Below are positions 26,331-34,637 of a DNA stretch of 64,000 bases, piece after piece. Below the pieces are notes generated by a model that was not told where the DNA came from, made no database searches, and saw only the letters and a program-made list of their open reading frames with translations. Both the position numbers and the translations under genes were made by a program. This DNA comes from Parasedimentitalea denitrificans. Lineage in GTDB: Bacteria > Pseudomonadota > Alphaproteobacteria > Rhodobacterales > Rhodobacteraceae. The stretch's first letter is position 1. The number at the start of each line of letters is the position of its first letter. Location: positions 62,001-126,000 of the forward strand of contig NZ_QHLQ01000007.1 in assembly GCF_011813015.1 (NCBI RefSeq). The letters run 5' to 3'.

Positions 26331-27023
26331 CTATTCAGCCACCGTCAGGATTTCATCCAGCGGCTTTTTCATCTTGGCGACCTTTGGCACTTTGGCATCC
26401 TCAGTTGGATGGCCAACTGCGACTATCATGATCGGCTTTTCTGACGCTGGACGCCCCAGCATTTCGTTCAGAAACCGCATAGGGTTCGGCGTATGGGTCA
26501 GCGTAACAAGTCCGGCCTGATGCAATGCTGTCAATAAGAACCCCGAGGCAATGCCGACACTTTCCGGCACATAGTAGTTTTTAAACCGCTCGCCATCATC
26601 GAAATGTCCCCAACGCTGGGCAAACACCACGATCAACCACGGGGCCTTGTCCAGATGCGGCTTATCTTCATTGGTGCCAATCGGCTCCAGTGCTTTCAGC
26701 CATTCTTCCCCTGCCCCGCCGTCATAGAATTTTTGTTCTTCTTCCTCGGCTGCCAGGCGAATGCGGTGCTTGAACTCAGGATCCGAGATCGCCACAAAAT
26801 GCCACGGCTGGTGATTTGCCCCCGACGGAGCGGTGCCAGCCGCGCGGATACATTCTTCGATCACCCCGCGCGGCACTGGCCGATCCGAATAGTCCCGGAC
26901 CGTGTGGCGACGTTTGATGTTGTCATAAAATGCCTTGGCTGCCCCCAACATCTCTGCGTCGCTCATTTCCATGCGATCTGGCAGATCCACGGCTTCATAC
27001 TCGATGTGGTCCTTTGAAAACAC
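26331..27023 (-). CDS. iodotyrosine-deiodinase-like nitroreductase-fold flavoprotein
   Basis: A 230-residue FMN protein of the nitroreductase fold, starting at GTG 27021-27023 behind GGGAGAG. Its motifs follow mammalian iodotyrosine deiodinase (IYD) closely in order: RRHTVRDYSDRPVP, AAGTAPSGANHQPWHFV, DPEFKHRIR, EEEE (93-96), GLVTLTHTP, LGRPASEKPIMIVAVGHP and KPLDEI. The lid residues that hold the halotyrosine zwitterion in IYD appear as a Glu in the EEEE run, Phe99/Tyr100 and K121 (KPHLDKAP aligned with KEYLDTAP). Reductive dehalogenation of halotyrosines is therefore plausible, though other nitroreductases share the fold. Divergent from a LuxR regulator. Confidence 0.82.
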   Translation of the reverse strand: MFSKDHIEYEAVDLPDRMEMSDAEMLGAAKAFYDNIKRRHTVRDYSDRPVPRGVIEECIRAAGTAPSGANHQPWHFVAISDPEFKHRIRLAAEEEEQKFYDGGAGEEWLKALEPIGTNEDKPHLDKAPWLIVVFAQRWGHFDDGERFKNYYVPESVGIASGFLLTALHQAGLVTLTHTPNPMRFLNEMLGRPASEKPIMIVAVGHPTEDAKVPKVAKMKKPLDEILTVAE

Positions 27024-27070
27024 CGCTGCTCTCCCTGCTTCTTTTGGTCTTGGTCTGGTCCACCTATTAT

Positions 27071-27110
27071 GACCACCTCTGACCACCAGACATTCCTCAT
27101 TGATGAGGAA
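27071..27110. promoter_or_regulatory. palindrome and direct repeats in the divergent promoter
   Basis: TTCCTCAT (27093-27100), TG, ATGAGGAA (27103-27110) is a perfect inverted repeat centred in the 181-base space between the deiodinase-like gene and the LuxR gene. GACCACC also occurs twice, ten bases apart, at 27071 and 27081. Placement fits binding by the LuxR protein or another regulator. Confidence 0.5.
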
Positions 27111-27204
27111 CTTTGACCTGCGGGATGGTTCATGTGATGGTTTACGCCAAAGCAAGACAAACCGGCCCTGTTTAAGTGGCTTACAGAAAACGGTGGACCC
27201 GATC

Positions 27205-27981
27205 ATGATCATTGATCAGAAAATGGCGCGCGCCCTACCACCTGCTGCGTTTGACGCCGCAGAGGTCACACGGCTGACTGCTGCAATGGGCTCGCCGAAT
27301 TATATCACCGCAGCCCTCAACTTTGCTCAGCCAACAACCGGGGCCAGCTTCATCTCGCTGTTTTGTCAGGGCGATCGGGATCATCCCCTATTGGTTGATA
27401 CTGCTTGTCTACTGGGCCAACGCCGGGCCGACCGCGCAGCCAAGGGGTATGAGCGTCACAGTGCTGATGACCGGAATGCAGCCTATTTGGCTGGCGCCGA
27501 AGGCAACGGTGACTTTCTGACGGTTCAACACGATGACAGCATCAAATCCTTCACCTATCGGCGGGATTGCTATGAGCGGCCGGGAATTTCGGCTCGGATT
27601 TCCCTGATCCGCCGCACTCCCAAATTTGGGCTCGCTGTAAACCTATACTCCAGCATCGAAGACGGCCCTTTTACGACCGCTATTCATGACGCCGCGACAA
27701 GTGTTCTGGGGGTTTTGCTCGCGACAAGCGAACGCCATATCGCCTTTTCCCTACGGGGCAACACATGGCAAGGGCAGGACGTGCAGACCCGTCTGGCCGT
27801 CAACTTCCCGGACCTGACCAACCGCGAACGCGAGGTTGCGGCGATGACCATCAAAGGCCGCACCGCCGCCGAGATAGCTGAAATTTTGGGAGTGGCCGAA
27901 ACCACGGTGATCACCCACCGCAAGCGGGCTTATAAGCGGATGAATGTATCTTCATTGCGCGAGCTGATGGCAACGATCTGA
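27205..27981 (+). CDS. LuxR-family transcriptional regulator
   Basis: A 258-residue regulator with a C-terminal LuxR-type helix-turn-helix (LTNREREVAAMTIKGRTAAEIAEILGVAETTV...; about 197-256). The N-terminal 190 residues form no named sensor domain I can recognise; they are mixed alpha/beta without phosphorylation site (no receiver) and without an obvious autoinducer motif. The start at ATG 27205 leaves room for the palindrome at 27093-27110; the longer frame to 27100 would begin inside it. Divergent from, and probably regulating, the deiodinase-like gene. Confidence 0.82.
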   Translation: MIIDQKMARALPPAAFDAAEVTRLTAAMGSPNYITAALNFAQPTTGASFISLFCQGDRDHPLLVDTACLLGQRRADRAAKGYERHSADDRNAAYLAGAEGNGDFLTVQHDDSIKSFTYRRDCYERPGISARISLIRRTPKFGLAVNLYSSIEDGPFTTAIHDAATSVLGVLLATSERHIAFSLRGNTWQGQDVQTRLAVNFPDLTNREREVAAMTIKGRTAAEIAEILGVAETTVITHRKRAYKRMNVSSLRELMATI

Positions 27982-28017
27982 AACAGAGTGCTAAGGAACA
28001 ACGGCTGTTACAAGTGT

Positions 28018-28050
28018 CCCGCCGGGCGCACCGGGCAGCGCCTGACCTTT
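28018..28050. repeat. interspersed palindromic repeat, partial copy F
   Basis: CCGCCGGGCGC followed by GGGCAGCGCCTGACCTT, a half-copy of the repeat family, between the LuxR and cyclase genes (convergent). Confidence 0.55.
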
Positions 28051-28090
28051 GTGATTATATACCAGCGTTGCAGAACAAATGGACGCCGCT

Positions 28091-29371
28091 CTAGCCCCCC
28101 AACTGCTGCTCAAACTCCTTCTGGATCCGGCGCAGTTCTTCGATAGCGGCGCGAATATCACTGCTGTCGATCACGTTCACCTCGACATGATCACCGCTGC
28201 GCGACAACCTCCGGTGTAACAACCGATCCCGGTGTTTGTCTGATCGAAACTCCAGAACCTTGAACACCTCAACCGGCCGCGAGAACCCTTTGGGATTGAC
28301 CTCGCCGACAGGTTCACAGGCCACATGTTCAGAGATCAAGTTGCAAGTCGTTTCCGAGATCAAAACGCTCCCCGGGTCAGCCAACCCCTCTAACCGGGCA
28401 GCCAGATTCACAGGTCTGCCCAGTACGGTGTAATCAAGCCGCTTGTCCGACCCAAAGTTTCCAACAGTACAGTACCCCGAGGTGATCCCCATACGCACCC
28501 GCATAGGCTGGGGCACACCCAGCTTTTTCCAATAGCTTTGCAGCTCGCCCACGCGTTGCTGCATCTGCATCGCCATTTCAACCGCCTTCAGCGCATCTTC
28601 TTCTTCGCCGTCACTTTCAGGATCGCCAAAGAACACCATCACCGCATCACCGATGAATTTGTCGATGGTACCGCCACATTGGATGGCAATCGAAGACATC
28701 TCGGACAGGTAAGAATTGATCACCGCAGTCAGGCGTTCGGGCTCCAATGTTTCTGACAGGTCGGTGAAATCTTCAATGTCGGAGAAGAAAATAGTCAGGT
28801 TCTTGCGTTTGGTTGAGGTGCTGCCGTCTTGCTTGCCTGAGAAGATGCTCTCATAGATCTGCGGCGACAGATACTTGGCTAGCCGTGTTGCCAAGTGTTC
28901 CAGCTGCGCGCTCTTTTCCTCGATGATCTCACGGTCACGGATTTTCTGCTCCAGCAGTTCCTCGCGTTCGTGCCGCAGGTTCCACTCATCTGTTCGATCA
29001 ACAAACTGCCCCTGAATTCCATTCAAATAGGAAAAGCTCTCATCTTCGGTCCGCGCCGACATCAGAGCATAGACCCGACTGTTGCCATTGTCCGAGATGT
29101 GAATTTCCGGAATTCGTACTGCCCCATGCTCTCGGATACCCGTAATCCAGGTATCTATCTGGGGTCCTGGCACCCCCAACTGTTCCAACACATCAGGAAA
29201 GTAAGCGTTGGAAACATTGCCCAAGACTGGGAAGAACCGCAGGAAGTTTTTGTTCACCTTGAGGATTTCAAAGCTCTGATTAGCGTAATATGCTGCTGTG
29301 ATCGCATTTCTAAAGTTGAAAAAGCTCAGATCGACGATGTTGCTTTGATTGAAAAGATCCTCAACTTTCAT
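28091..29371 (-). CDS. PAS-type sensor with class III nucleotide cyclase domain
   Basis: 426 residues: N-terminal PAS-like sensor (about 15-130), coiled-coil linker (130-165), class III cyclase (about 190-360), C-terminal coiled tail. Metal-binding Asp residues are D198 (FFSDIEDFT) and D242 (FIGDAVMVFFG); substrate Lys is K238; N322 and R326 in VNLAARL are the transition-state pair. The usual second base-recognition position, Asp in adenylyl cyclases, is R319 (LGRPVN), so the choice of ATP or GTP is open. ATG 29371 is preceded by AGGAGGG and overlaps the NrtS gene by 11 bases. Confidence 0.86.
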   Translation of the reverse strand: MKVEDLFNQSNIVDLSFFNFRNAITAAYYANQSFEILKVNKNFLRFFPVLGNVSNAYFPDVLEQLGVPGPQIDTWITGIREHGAVRIPEIHISDNGNSRVYALMSARTEDESFSYLNGIQGQFVDRTDEWNLRHEREELLEQKIRDREIIEEKSAQLEHLATRLAKYLSPQIYESIFSGKQDGSTSTKRKNLTIFFSDIEDFTDLSETLEPERLTAVINSYLSEMSSIAIQCGGTIDKFIGDAVMVFFGDPESDGEEEDALKAVEMAMQMQQRVGELQSYWKKLGVPQPMRVRMGITSGYCTVGNFGSDKRLDYTVLGRPVNLAARLEGLADPGSVLISETTCNLISEHVACEPVGEVNPKGFSRPVEVFKVLEFRSDKHRDRLLHRRLSRSGDHVEVNVIDSSDIRAAIEELRRIQKEFEQQLGG

Positions 29372-29672
29372 TTCGCCCTCCTGGGTAAGCATCCCGGTCA
29401 CTTCCAGGCGGCGAGAAATCCAGTTTCCATTGCGCCCATTTGCCAGTCACCGCACCCCAGGTCGTCACGCAATAAGGTGTCAGATAGGTCAGCATCACTT
29501 TCCATACCGGCGGCATATCCCCTACAACAAGTTGATCTCCATGATTAATCAGGGTCAAAATGGACCCAACCACAAGCGCCGTAGCTAGGGCTTTTTTGGG
29601 TGTTCCATCGCCAAAAATCATGTGCCCGACGGTTGGCGCGACTTGGTTGGCTGTATTGGTTTCGGTGTTCAA
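29361..29672 (-). CDS. nrtS: NrtS-type nitrate/nitrite transporter
   Basis: A 103-residue membrane protein with two helices (about 28-45, ALATALVVGSILTLINHGDQ, and 58-75, VWKVMLTYLTPYCVTTWGAV). The LINHGD and KxxLTYLTPYCV blocks are those I associate with NrtS, a small bispecific nitrate/nitrite transporter described from cyanobacteria and some marine bacteria. It overlaps the start of the PAS-cyclase gene, so both come from one transcript. Assignment is from motif memory, not a search. Confidence 0.65.
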   Translation of the reverse strand: MNTETNTANQVAPTVGHMIFGDGTPKKALATALVVGSILTLINHGDQLVVGDMPPVWKVMLTYLTPYCVTTWGAVTGKWAQWKLDFSPPGSDRDAYPGGRNES

Positions 29673-30066
29673 TGTTACCCCCTGACAAAATTTTAAATCG
29701 TCACAAATGGCTGCATCTCCTCAAACCGGTCAGTGCCCGGCAAGGTGTGATGCCTGGCCAGTTTAGTGCCAAAGGCCAAAAAAGCATGGATAAAATTGAA
29801 ACGCAGGCTGGTCCGCGGAGAAAATCCATCAACCTGGCGTTGACAATCTGCTAGAATCACTCTTGCGAAATAGTCTCTTTGGGTTTCAGACGCCCCCTCC
29901 CACACAACCACCTAAGGGAGATGTGGCGGGATTCGCGCTCACCCTCAGAAAGCATTCCGCCTGCATTTGACTGCGATACGCCCCCATTCCGGGGGGCGCT
30001 AAGGTTTTCTTAGGGGGCGATACCTAGCGGTGGATCGGATTACGCACCGAGAGGAACTCATCTGCG
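29673..30066. other. long spacer and leader between nrtS and the first chemoreceptor gene
   Basis: 394 bases containing the nrtS promoter (leftward) and that of the chemoreceptor gene (rightward). The right third (29973-30023) is the structured leader described separately. Frames in the rest lack ribosome sites and coding pattern. Confidence 0.4.
29973..30023 (+). promoter_or_regulatory. leader with competing hairpins before the chemoreceptor gene
   Basis: CGCCCCC (29979-29985) can pair with GGGGGCG at 29992-29998 or at 30013-30019, two mutually exclusive stems; between them CTAAG/CTTAG (29999-30003, 30009-30013) forms a third. GCGATAC occurs at 29973-29979 and again at 30017-30023. The block ends about 44 bases before the ATG. 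This could be an attenuator-like or protein-binding leader. Confidence 0.4.
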
Positions 30067-31962
30067 ATGACTACTGCACTCTATCGTTTGTCTACCCGTA
30101 TCTATGCAGTGATTGCGCTGGCCCTGGCCATCGTTTCCCTGCTTACTTTTTTCTTGCTGTCACGTGCTGTCGATAACGCCTACTCGATGCGTGAAATGGA
30201 GCTCCACAATGAGACCGATACAGCAATAAGCCTGCTGATAGCGCTAGAAGAGAGGGTTGGTTCAGGTGAACTGACACTTACAGAAGCACAGCAGCTTGGG
30301 CGCGACCAACTGAATTCACTTCGGTTTGGGACTGCCGGCTACTTCTTTGTCAACGATCTGGACAACATCGTTCAGGCCCATCCGTTTCGGCCCCAATGGG
30401 AAGGGACCGACCAGTCCGCCCTTGAGGACATCAATGGCCTAAAGATCTTTAAAGAAATGCACAAAGTTGCCACCGCGCCAAGCGGGTCAGGCCCGGTTCG
30501 CTATTGGTTTCAGAAACCAGATGCGGAAGAGCCGGAGCTGAAGATCGGCTATGTTCAACTTTATAAGCCCTGGGGCTGGATTGTCGGCACTGGCTCTTAC
30601 GTTTCAGACATCGAAGCCAGTCTGAGCTGGGTGCGTAAGGCGGCATTCGCCACTTTAGCGGCCTGTCTATTTCTACTCGCTGGTGCCGGCTTCATGATCG
30701 CACGCAGCATTACCGGGCCTCTGGCGGCTTTGCAGGCACGCATGCAAGGCATGGCCGATGGCGAGATCGAAACTGACGTGCCTGCAACGAACAACCGCAG
30801 CGAAGTGGGCAACATGGCGCAAACCGTCGAGGTGTTCCGACAGTCCCTTCTAAAACAACAGGAAATGGAACAGGGCCAAGTTGCCCGTGACAAGGAACGC
30901 CGCGGTGTGGTTGAAACCCTTAGCCGACAGCTGGCCTCTCTGTCACGTGGTGACCTCACTGTTCAGATCCAAAAAGCCTTCCCTGCCGATTACGAACAGT
31001 TGCGACAGGACTTTAACAAGTCCCTGGCAACGCTGAACGGCACTGTTGTTCAGGTTATCGAGTCCTCTGAAAGCATTCGCAACGGTGCGGCTGAAATCAG
31101 TCAGGCCTCGGATGATCTGTCTCACCGCACCGAAAGCCAAGCCGCCACGCTGGAAGAAACCGCCGCCGCGCTGGAAGAAATGACAGCCAGTGTCCGGTCA
31201 GCGGCCGAAGGGGCACGCAGTGTTGAAAACCTGATGGAAGAAGCAAGAACCGAAGCGCAGAACAGCGGCACTGTTGTCCAAAACGCCGTTGAGGCCATGA
31301 AGGAGATCGAAACGTCTTCTAATCACATCTCGCAGATCATTACCGTGATTGACGATATTGCCTTCCAGACCAACCTGCTGGCCCTAAATGCCGGGGTCGA
31401 AGCGGCCCGTGCAGGCGACGCTGGCCGTGGTTTTGCTGTTGTTGCTTCAGAAGTACGCGCTCTGGCGCAGCGATCGTCTGATGCTGCGACCGAGATCAAA
31501 ACTCTGATTGGCGACTCGTCTCAGCAAGTTGAACGCGGTGTGGACCTTGTCGGCAAGGCCGGTGGCGCCCTAAGCAGCATTGTTCAAAAGGTCACTGACA
31601 TCTCGCAGCAGGTATCGGGCATTGCCGAGGGTGCCAGCGAGCAGTCAACCGGCCTGACCGAAATCAACACCGGGATGAGCCAACTGGACCAAGTGACCCA
31701 GCAAAACGCAGCCATGGTGGAACAGGCAACTGCGGCAGGTCACCTGCTGAACACCGATGCCACAAAACTTGCCGGTCTGGTATCGCACTTTGCGATTACA
31801 AGCGGCTCGTCAAAGGTATCGCCAGTGCGAACTTCCTTAGCGGCCGCGCCCTCCGCGCCGACGTCACATGGTGACGATGGTGGATGGGAAGTGGAAGCCG
31901 TGCCAATGCGAGCCGCGGCCACTGAAGGCTCCGCTGCCAAAGATCTGTGGCAGGACTTCTAG
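30067..31962 (+). CDS. methyl-accepting chemotaxis protein, single-Cache sensor
   Basis: A 631-residue chemoreceptor: helix 1 (about 12-33), periplasmic single Cache domain (35-190; [16 protein letters not shown] and [12 protein letters not shown] are typical), helix 2 (190-212), HAMP, a second HAMP-like stretch ([13 protein letters not shown]), then the coiled signalling domain with the invariant hairpin tip [37 protein letters not shown] sequence and methylation helices. It ends KDLWQDF, an xWxxF pentapeptide as used for CheR docking. First of four MCP genes; followed by a strong terminator. Cache sensors bind small organic acids or amines; ligand unknown. Confidence 0.93.
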   Translation: MTTALYRLSTRIYAVIALALAIVSLLTFFLLSRAVDNAYSMREMELHNETDTAISLLIALEERVGSGELTLTEAQQLGRDQLNSLRFGTAGYFFVNDLDNIVQAHPFRPQWEGTDQSALEDINGLKIFKEMHKVATAPSGSGPVRYWFQKPDAEEPELKIGYVQLYKPWGWIVGTGSYVSDIEASLSWVRKAAFATLAACLFLLAGAGFMIARSITGPLAALQARMQGMADGEIETDVPATNNRSEVGNMAQTVEVFRQSLLKQQEMEQGQVARDKERRGVVETLSRQLASLSRGDLTVQIQKAFPADYEQLRQDFNKSLATLNGTVVQVIESSESIRNGAAEISQASDDLSHRTESQAATLEETAAALEEMTASVRSAAEGARSVENLMEEARTEAQNSGTVVQNAVEAMKEIETSSNHISQIITVIDDIAFQTNLLALNAGVEAARAGDAGRGFAVVASEVRALAQRSSDAATEIKTLIGDSSQQVERGVDLVGKAGGALSSIVQKVTDISQQVSGIAEGASEQSTGLTEINTGMSQLDQVTQQNAAMVEQATAAGHLLNTDATKLAGLVSHFAITSGSSKVSPVRTSLAAAPSAPTSHGDDGGWEVEAVPMRAAATEGSAAKDLWQDF

Positions 31963-32008
31963 ACTGAAGTCAGGCCAGCCCCAACTTCGGGGGCTTCACA
32001 CCAATATA

Positions 32009-32043
32009 AAAAGCCCTCCTTGCCTGTGCCAAGGGGGGCTTTT
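32009..32043 (+). terminator. rho-independent terminator after the first MCP gene
   Basis: AAAAGCCCTCCTTG and CAAGGGGGGCTTTT form a 14-pair stem (one G-T) with a seven-base loop, ending in a T-run. Confidence 0.85.
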
Positions 32044-32252
32044 CTACAAATTTCCGCAAACGCGGCAATATGTTCCGGCAAATTTGGCCACGGGCAATTG
32101 AACGTTGGGGCCGCTTGTTCTACATGGTCCCCATAACGTAGACCGCGAGATTCCGAATCCCTGACTCTCTTGCGGCAATATGAGATCCAATAAGGTGCAG
32201 TCACACTGCGCCGAAATACTACGCTTCCAATATCGCTGAAAGGTTATGGAAC

Positions 32253-34466
32253 ATGGCAGATAAATCAAACTCCGACGTATTGTATACCATCGTAGACGAA
32301 GCCCCTGAGCTGGCCAGCGCCTCGCTGCTGCCGATCATCCGCAAGTTCGCAGGCGCCGCTGGTGTAAACGTTGGGACCAAGGATATTTCCCTGGCAGCCC
32401 GTATCATTTCGGCTTTCCCTGACAGCCTGACCGAAGAGCAGCGCCAAGCCAACGACTTGGCTGAACTGGGCACATTGGTGAAAACACCAGAGGCCAACGT
32501 CATCAAACTGCCAAACATCTCGGCTTCGGTTCCACAGCTGGTTGCTGCGATCACTGAACTGCAGTCACAGGGTTACGCCCTGCCCGACTACCCAGAAGAG
32601 CCATCGACAGACGAAGAAAAAGCTGTTCGCGCCGGTTACGATGCCATCAAAGGTTCCGCCGTGAACCCAGTTCTGCGCGAAGGCAACTCGGACCGTCGTT
32701 CCGCACGCGCTGTGAAGAACTACGCTCAGAACAACCCACATTCGATGGGTGCATGGGCTGGCGACAGCAAAACCAAAGTTTCGTCCATGCCGGGCAACGA
32801 CTTTTACGCCAACGAAAAATCCGCGACGATCACTGCTGCACAGGCTGGTGACGCGAAAATCGAGTTCGTTGCCAAGGACGGTTCCGTCACTGCGCTGAAA
32901 GACGGCTGGCCGCTGGAAGAAGGCACTGTTGCCGACGCGACATTCATGTCCGCCAAGGCGCTGGCATCCTTCTTGGCTGGTGCGATTGAGGACACCAAAG
33001 CCGACGGCACCATGTTCTCGCTGCACATGAAAGCCACCATGATGAAGGTCTCGGACCCGATCATCTTTGGCCACGCGGTCAAGGCATGGCTGGCACCAGT
33101 GTTCGACAAGTTCGGCGCTGAAATGGAAGCACTGGGTGTGAACGCAAACTCTGGCATGGGCGACCTGCTGGACCGCGTTGCTGGCAACACCGATATCATG
33201 GCTGCCATCGAAGCTGTAAACGCTGACCGCCCCGGCATGTACATGGTCGACAGCGACAAAGGCATCACCAACCTGCACGTTCCGTCTGATGTTATCATCG
33301 ACGCCTCGATGCCAGCGGTGATCCGCGCTGGCGGCAAAGGCTGGGATGCTGCGGGTAACAAGGGCGACACCAACTGTGTGATCCCTGATCGCTGCTATGC
33401 CACCATCTATGATGAGTCTATCAACTTCTTCAAAGCCAACGGCGCAATGGATGTGACAACTGTTGGCTCTGTCGCCAACGTTGGCCTGATGGCGCAAAAG
33501 GCCGAAGAGTACGGCTCGCACCCGACCACATTCGAAGCCCCTGCCGACGGTGTGATCCGTGTGGTTCTGGCCAATGGTGACACCCTGCACAGCCACGACG
33601 TCGAAGCTGGCGACATTTGGCGCTCCTGCACTGCCAAGAAGGCTCCGATCCTGAACTGGATCGAGCTGGCCATGGACCGTCAGCGCCTGACTGGTTCCGA
33701 GGCGATCTTCTGGCTGGACGCAAACCGCGCCCACGATGCTCAGCTGATCGAATATGTCACCCCTGTTCTGGATGCGGCTGGTGTAGCCGACAAGTTCCAG
33801 ATCATGGCCCCACGTGAGGCAACAGCCCAGTCGCTGAAGACTATCACTGCTGGCAACGACTCCATCGCCATCTCTGGCAACGTGCTGCGGGATTACCTGA
33901 CCGACCTGTTCCCAATTCTGGAATTGGGCACCTCGGCCAAGATGCTGTCGATCGTGAAGCTAATGAACGGTGGCGGCTTGTTCGAAACCGGTGCTGGTGG
34001 GTCTGCCCCCAAGCACGTGCAGCAGCTGGTCGAAGAAAACCACCTGCGTTGGGACTCGATGGGCGAATTCTGCGCCTTGGGTGAAAGCCTGAACTTCCTG
34101 GCTGACAGCCAGGGCAACGCCAAGGCCGGTGTGCTGGGTGTAGCAGCCGAGGCCGCGACACAGGGTATTCTGGACAACAACCGCTCGCCTTCGCGCAAGG
34201 TTGGCCAGCCTGACAACCGTGACAGCCACTACTGGTTCGCCCGCTACTGGGCCGAAGCCCTAGCAGCACAGTCCGATGACACTGAACTGGCCGCTCACTT
34301 TGCGCCAATCGCAGCGGATCTGGCTGCCAAAGAAGAGCAGATCACAGCTGAACTGGCAGCCGCCCAAGGCAAGCCTGCTGATCTGGGCGGGTATTTCCAC
34401 ACTGATCCGGTGAAAACTGCAGCCGTCATGCGCCCCAGCGCCACGCTGAACGCGATCATCGGCTAA
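32253..34466 (+). CDS. icd: NADP-dependent isocitrate dehydrogenase, monomeric type
   Basis: A 737-residue single-chain enzyme, the length of monomeric NADP-IDH (about 740). Typical N-terminal [20 protein letters not shown], the substrate serine region [22 protein letters not shown], and the C-terminal [29 protein letters not shown] all fit. It converts isocitrate to 2-oxoglutarate in the TCA cycle and yields NADPH. It stands alone between two chemoreceptor genes with its own terminator; AAAGGT precedes the ATG. Monomeric and dimeric IDHs are unrelated in sequence, so this is not the E. coli type. Confidence 0.95.
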   Translation: MADKSNSDVLYTIVDEAPELASASLLPIIRKFAGAAGVNVGTKDISLAARIISAFPDSLTEEQRQANDLAELGTLVKTPEANVIKLPNISASVPQLVAAITELQSQGYALPDYPEEPSTDEEKAVRAGYDAIKGSAVNPVLREGNSDRRSARAVKNYAQNNPHSMGAWAGDSKTKVSSMPGNDFYANEKSATITAAQAGDAKIEFVAKDGSVTALKDGWPLEEGTVADATFMSAKALASFLAGAIEDTKADGTMFSLHMKATMMKVSDPIIFGHAVKAWLAPVFDKFGAEMEALGVNANSGMGDLLDRVAGNTDIMAAIEAVNADRPGMYMVDSDKGITNLHVPSDVIIDASMPAVIRAGGKGWDAAGNKGDTNCVIPDRCYATIYDESINFFKANGAMDVTTVGSVANVGLMAQKAEEYGSHPTTFEAPADGVIRVVLANGDTLHSHDVEAGDIWRSCTAKKAPILNWIELAMDRQRLTGSEAIFWLDANRAHDAQLIEYVTPVLDAAGVADKFQIMAPREATAQSLKTITAGNDSIAISGNVLRDYLTDLFPILELGTSAKMLSIVKLMNGGGLFETGAGGSAPKHVQQLVEENHLRWDSMGEFCALGESLNFLADSQGNAKAGVLGVAAEAATQGILDNNRSPSRKVGQPDNRDSHYWFARYWAEALAAQSDDTELAAHFAPIAADLAAKEEQITAELAAAQGKPADLGGYFHTDPVKTAAVMRPSATLNAIIG

Positions 34467-34485
34467 CTCTCTGCGTATCATAAGA

Positions 34486-34519
34486 AAAAAGAAGGCGTCC
34501 CAGTTGGGGCGCCTTTTTT
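34486..34519 (+). terminator. rho-independent terminator after isocitrate dehydrogenase
   Basis: AAGGCGTCCC and GGGGCGCCTT pair around AGTT, preceded by an A-run and followed by TTTTTT. Confidence 0.88.
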
Positions 34520-34637
34520 CGTCGATCCTGGATTGGCCATCTCACGCCTGACCTCAATCACCACAACCCGCACTAAACCGTTTCTTCACCACATTCGCAT
34601 AAGTTGAGTCGGTAGTTTGTTAAAAGGTTTGTAGGTC

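Noticed and set aside
29693..29911. 72-codon minus-strand frame upstream of nrtS
   Set aside because: No ribosome site, no hydrophobic or motif pattern; it lies in the promoter spacer.
32565..33734. 389-codon open frame on the minus strand inside icd
   Set aside because: It is antisense to a well-supported isocitrate dehydrogenase gene. Its length comes from the GC-rich codon pattern of the plus strand, and it has no family motif.
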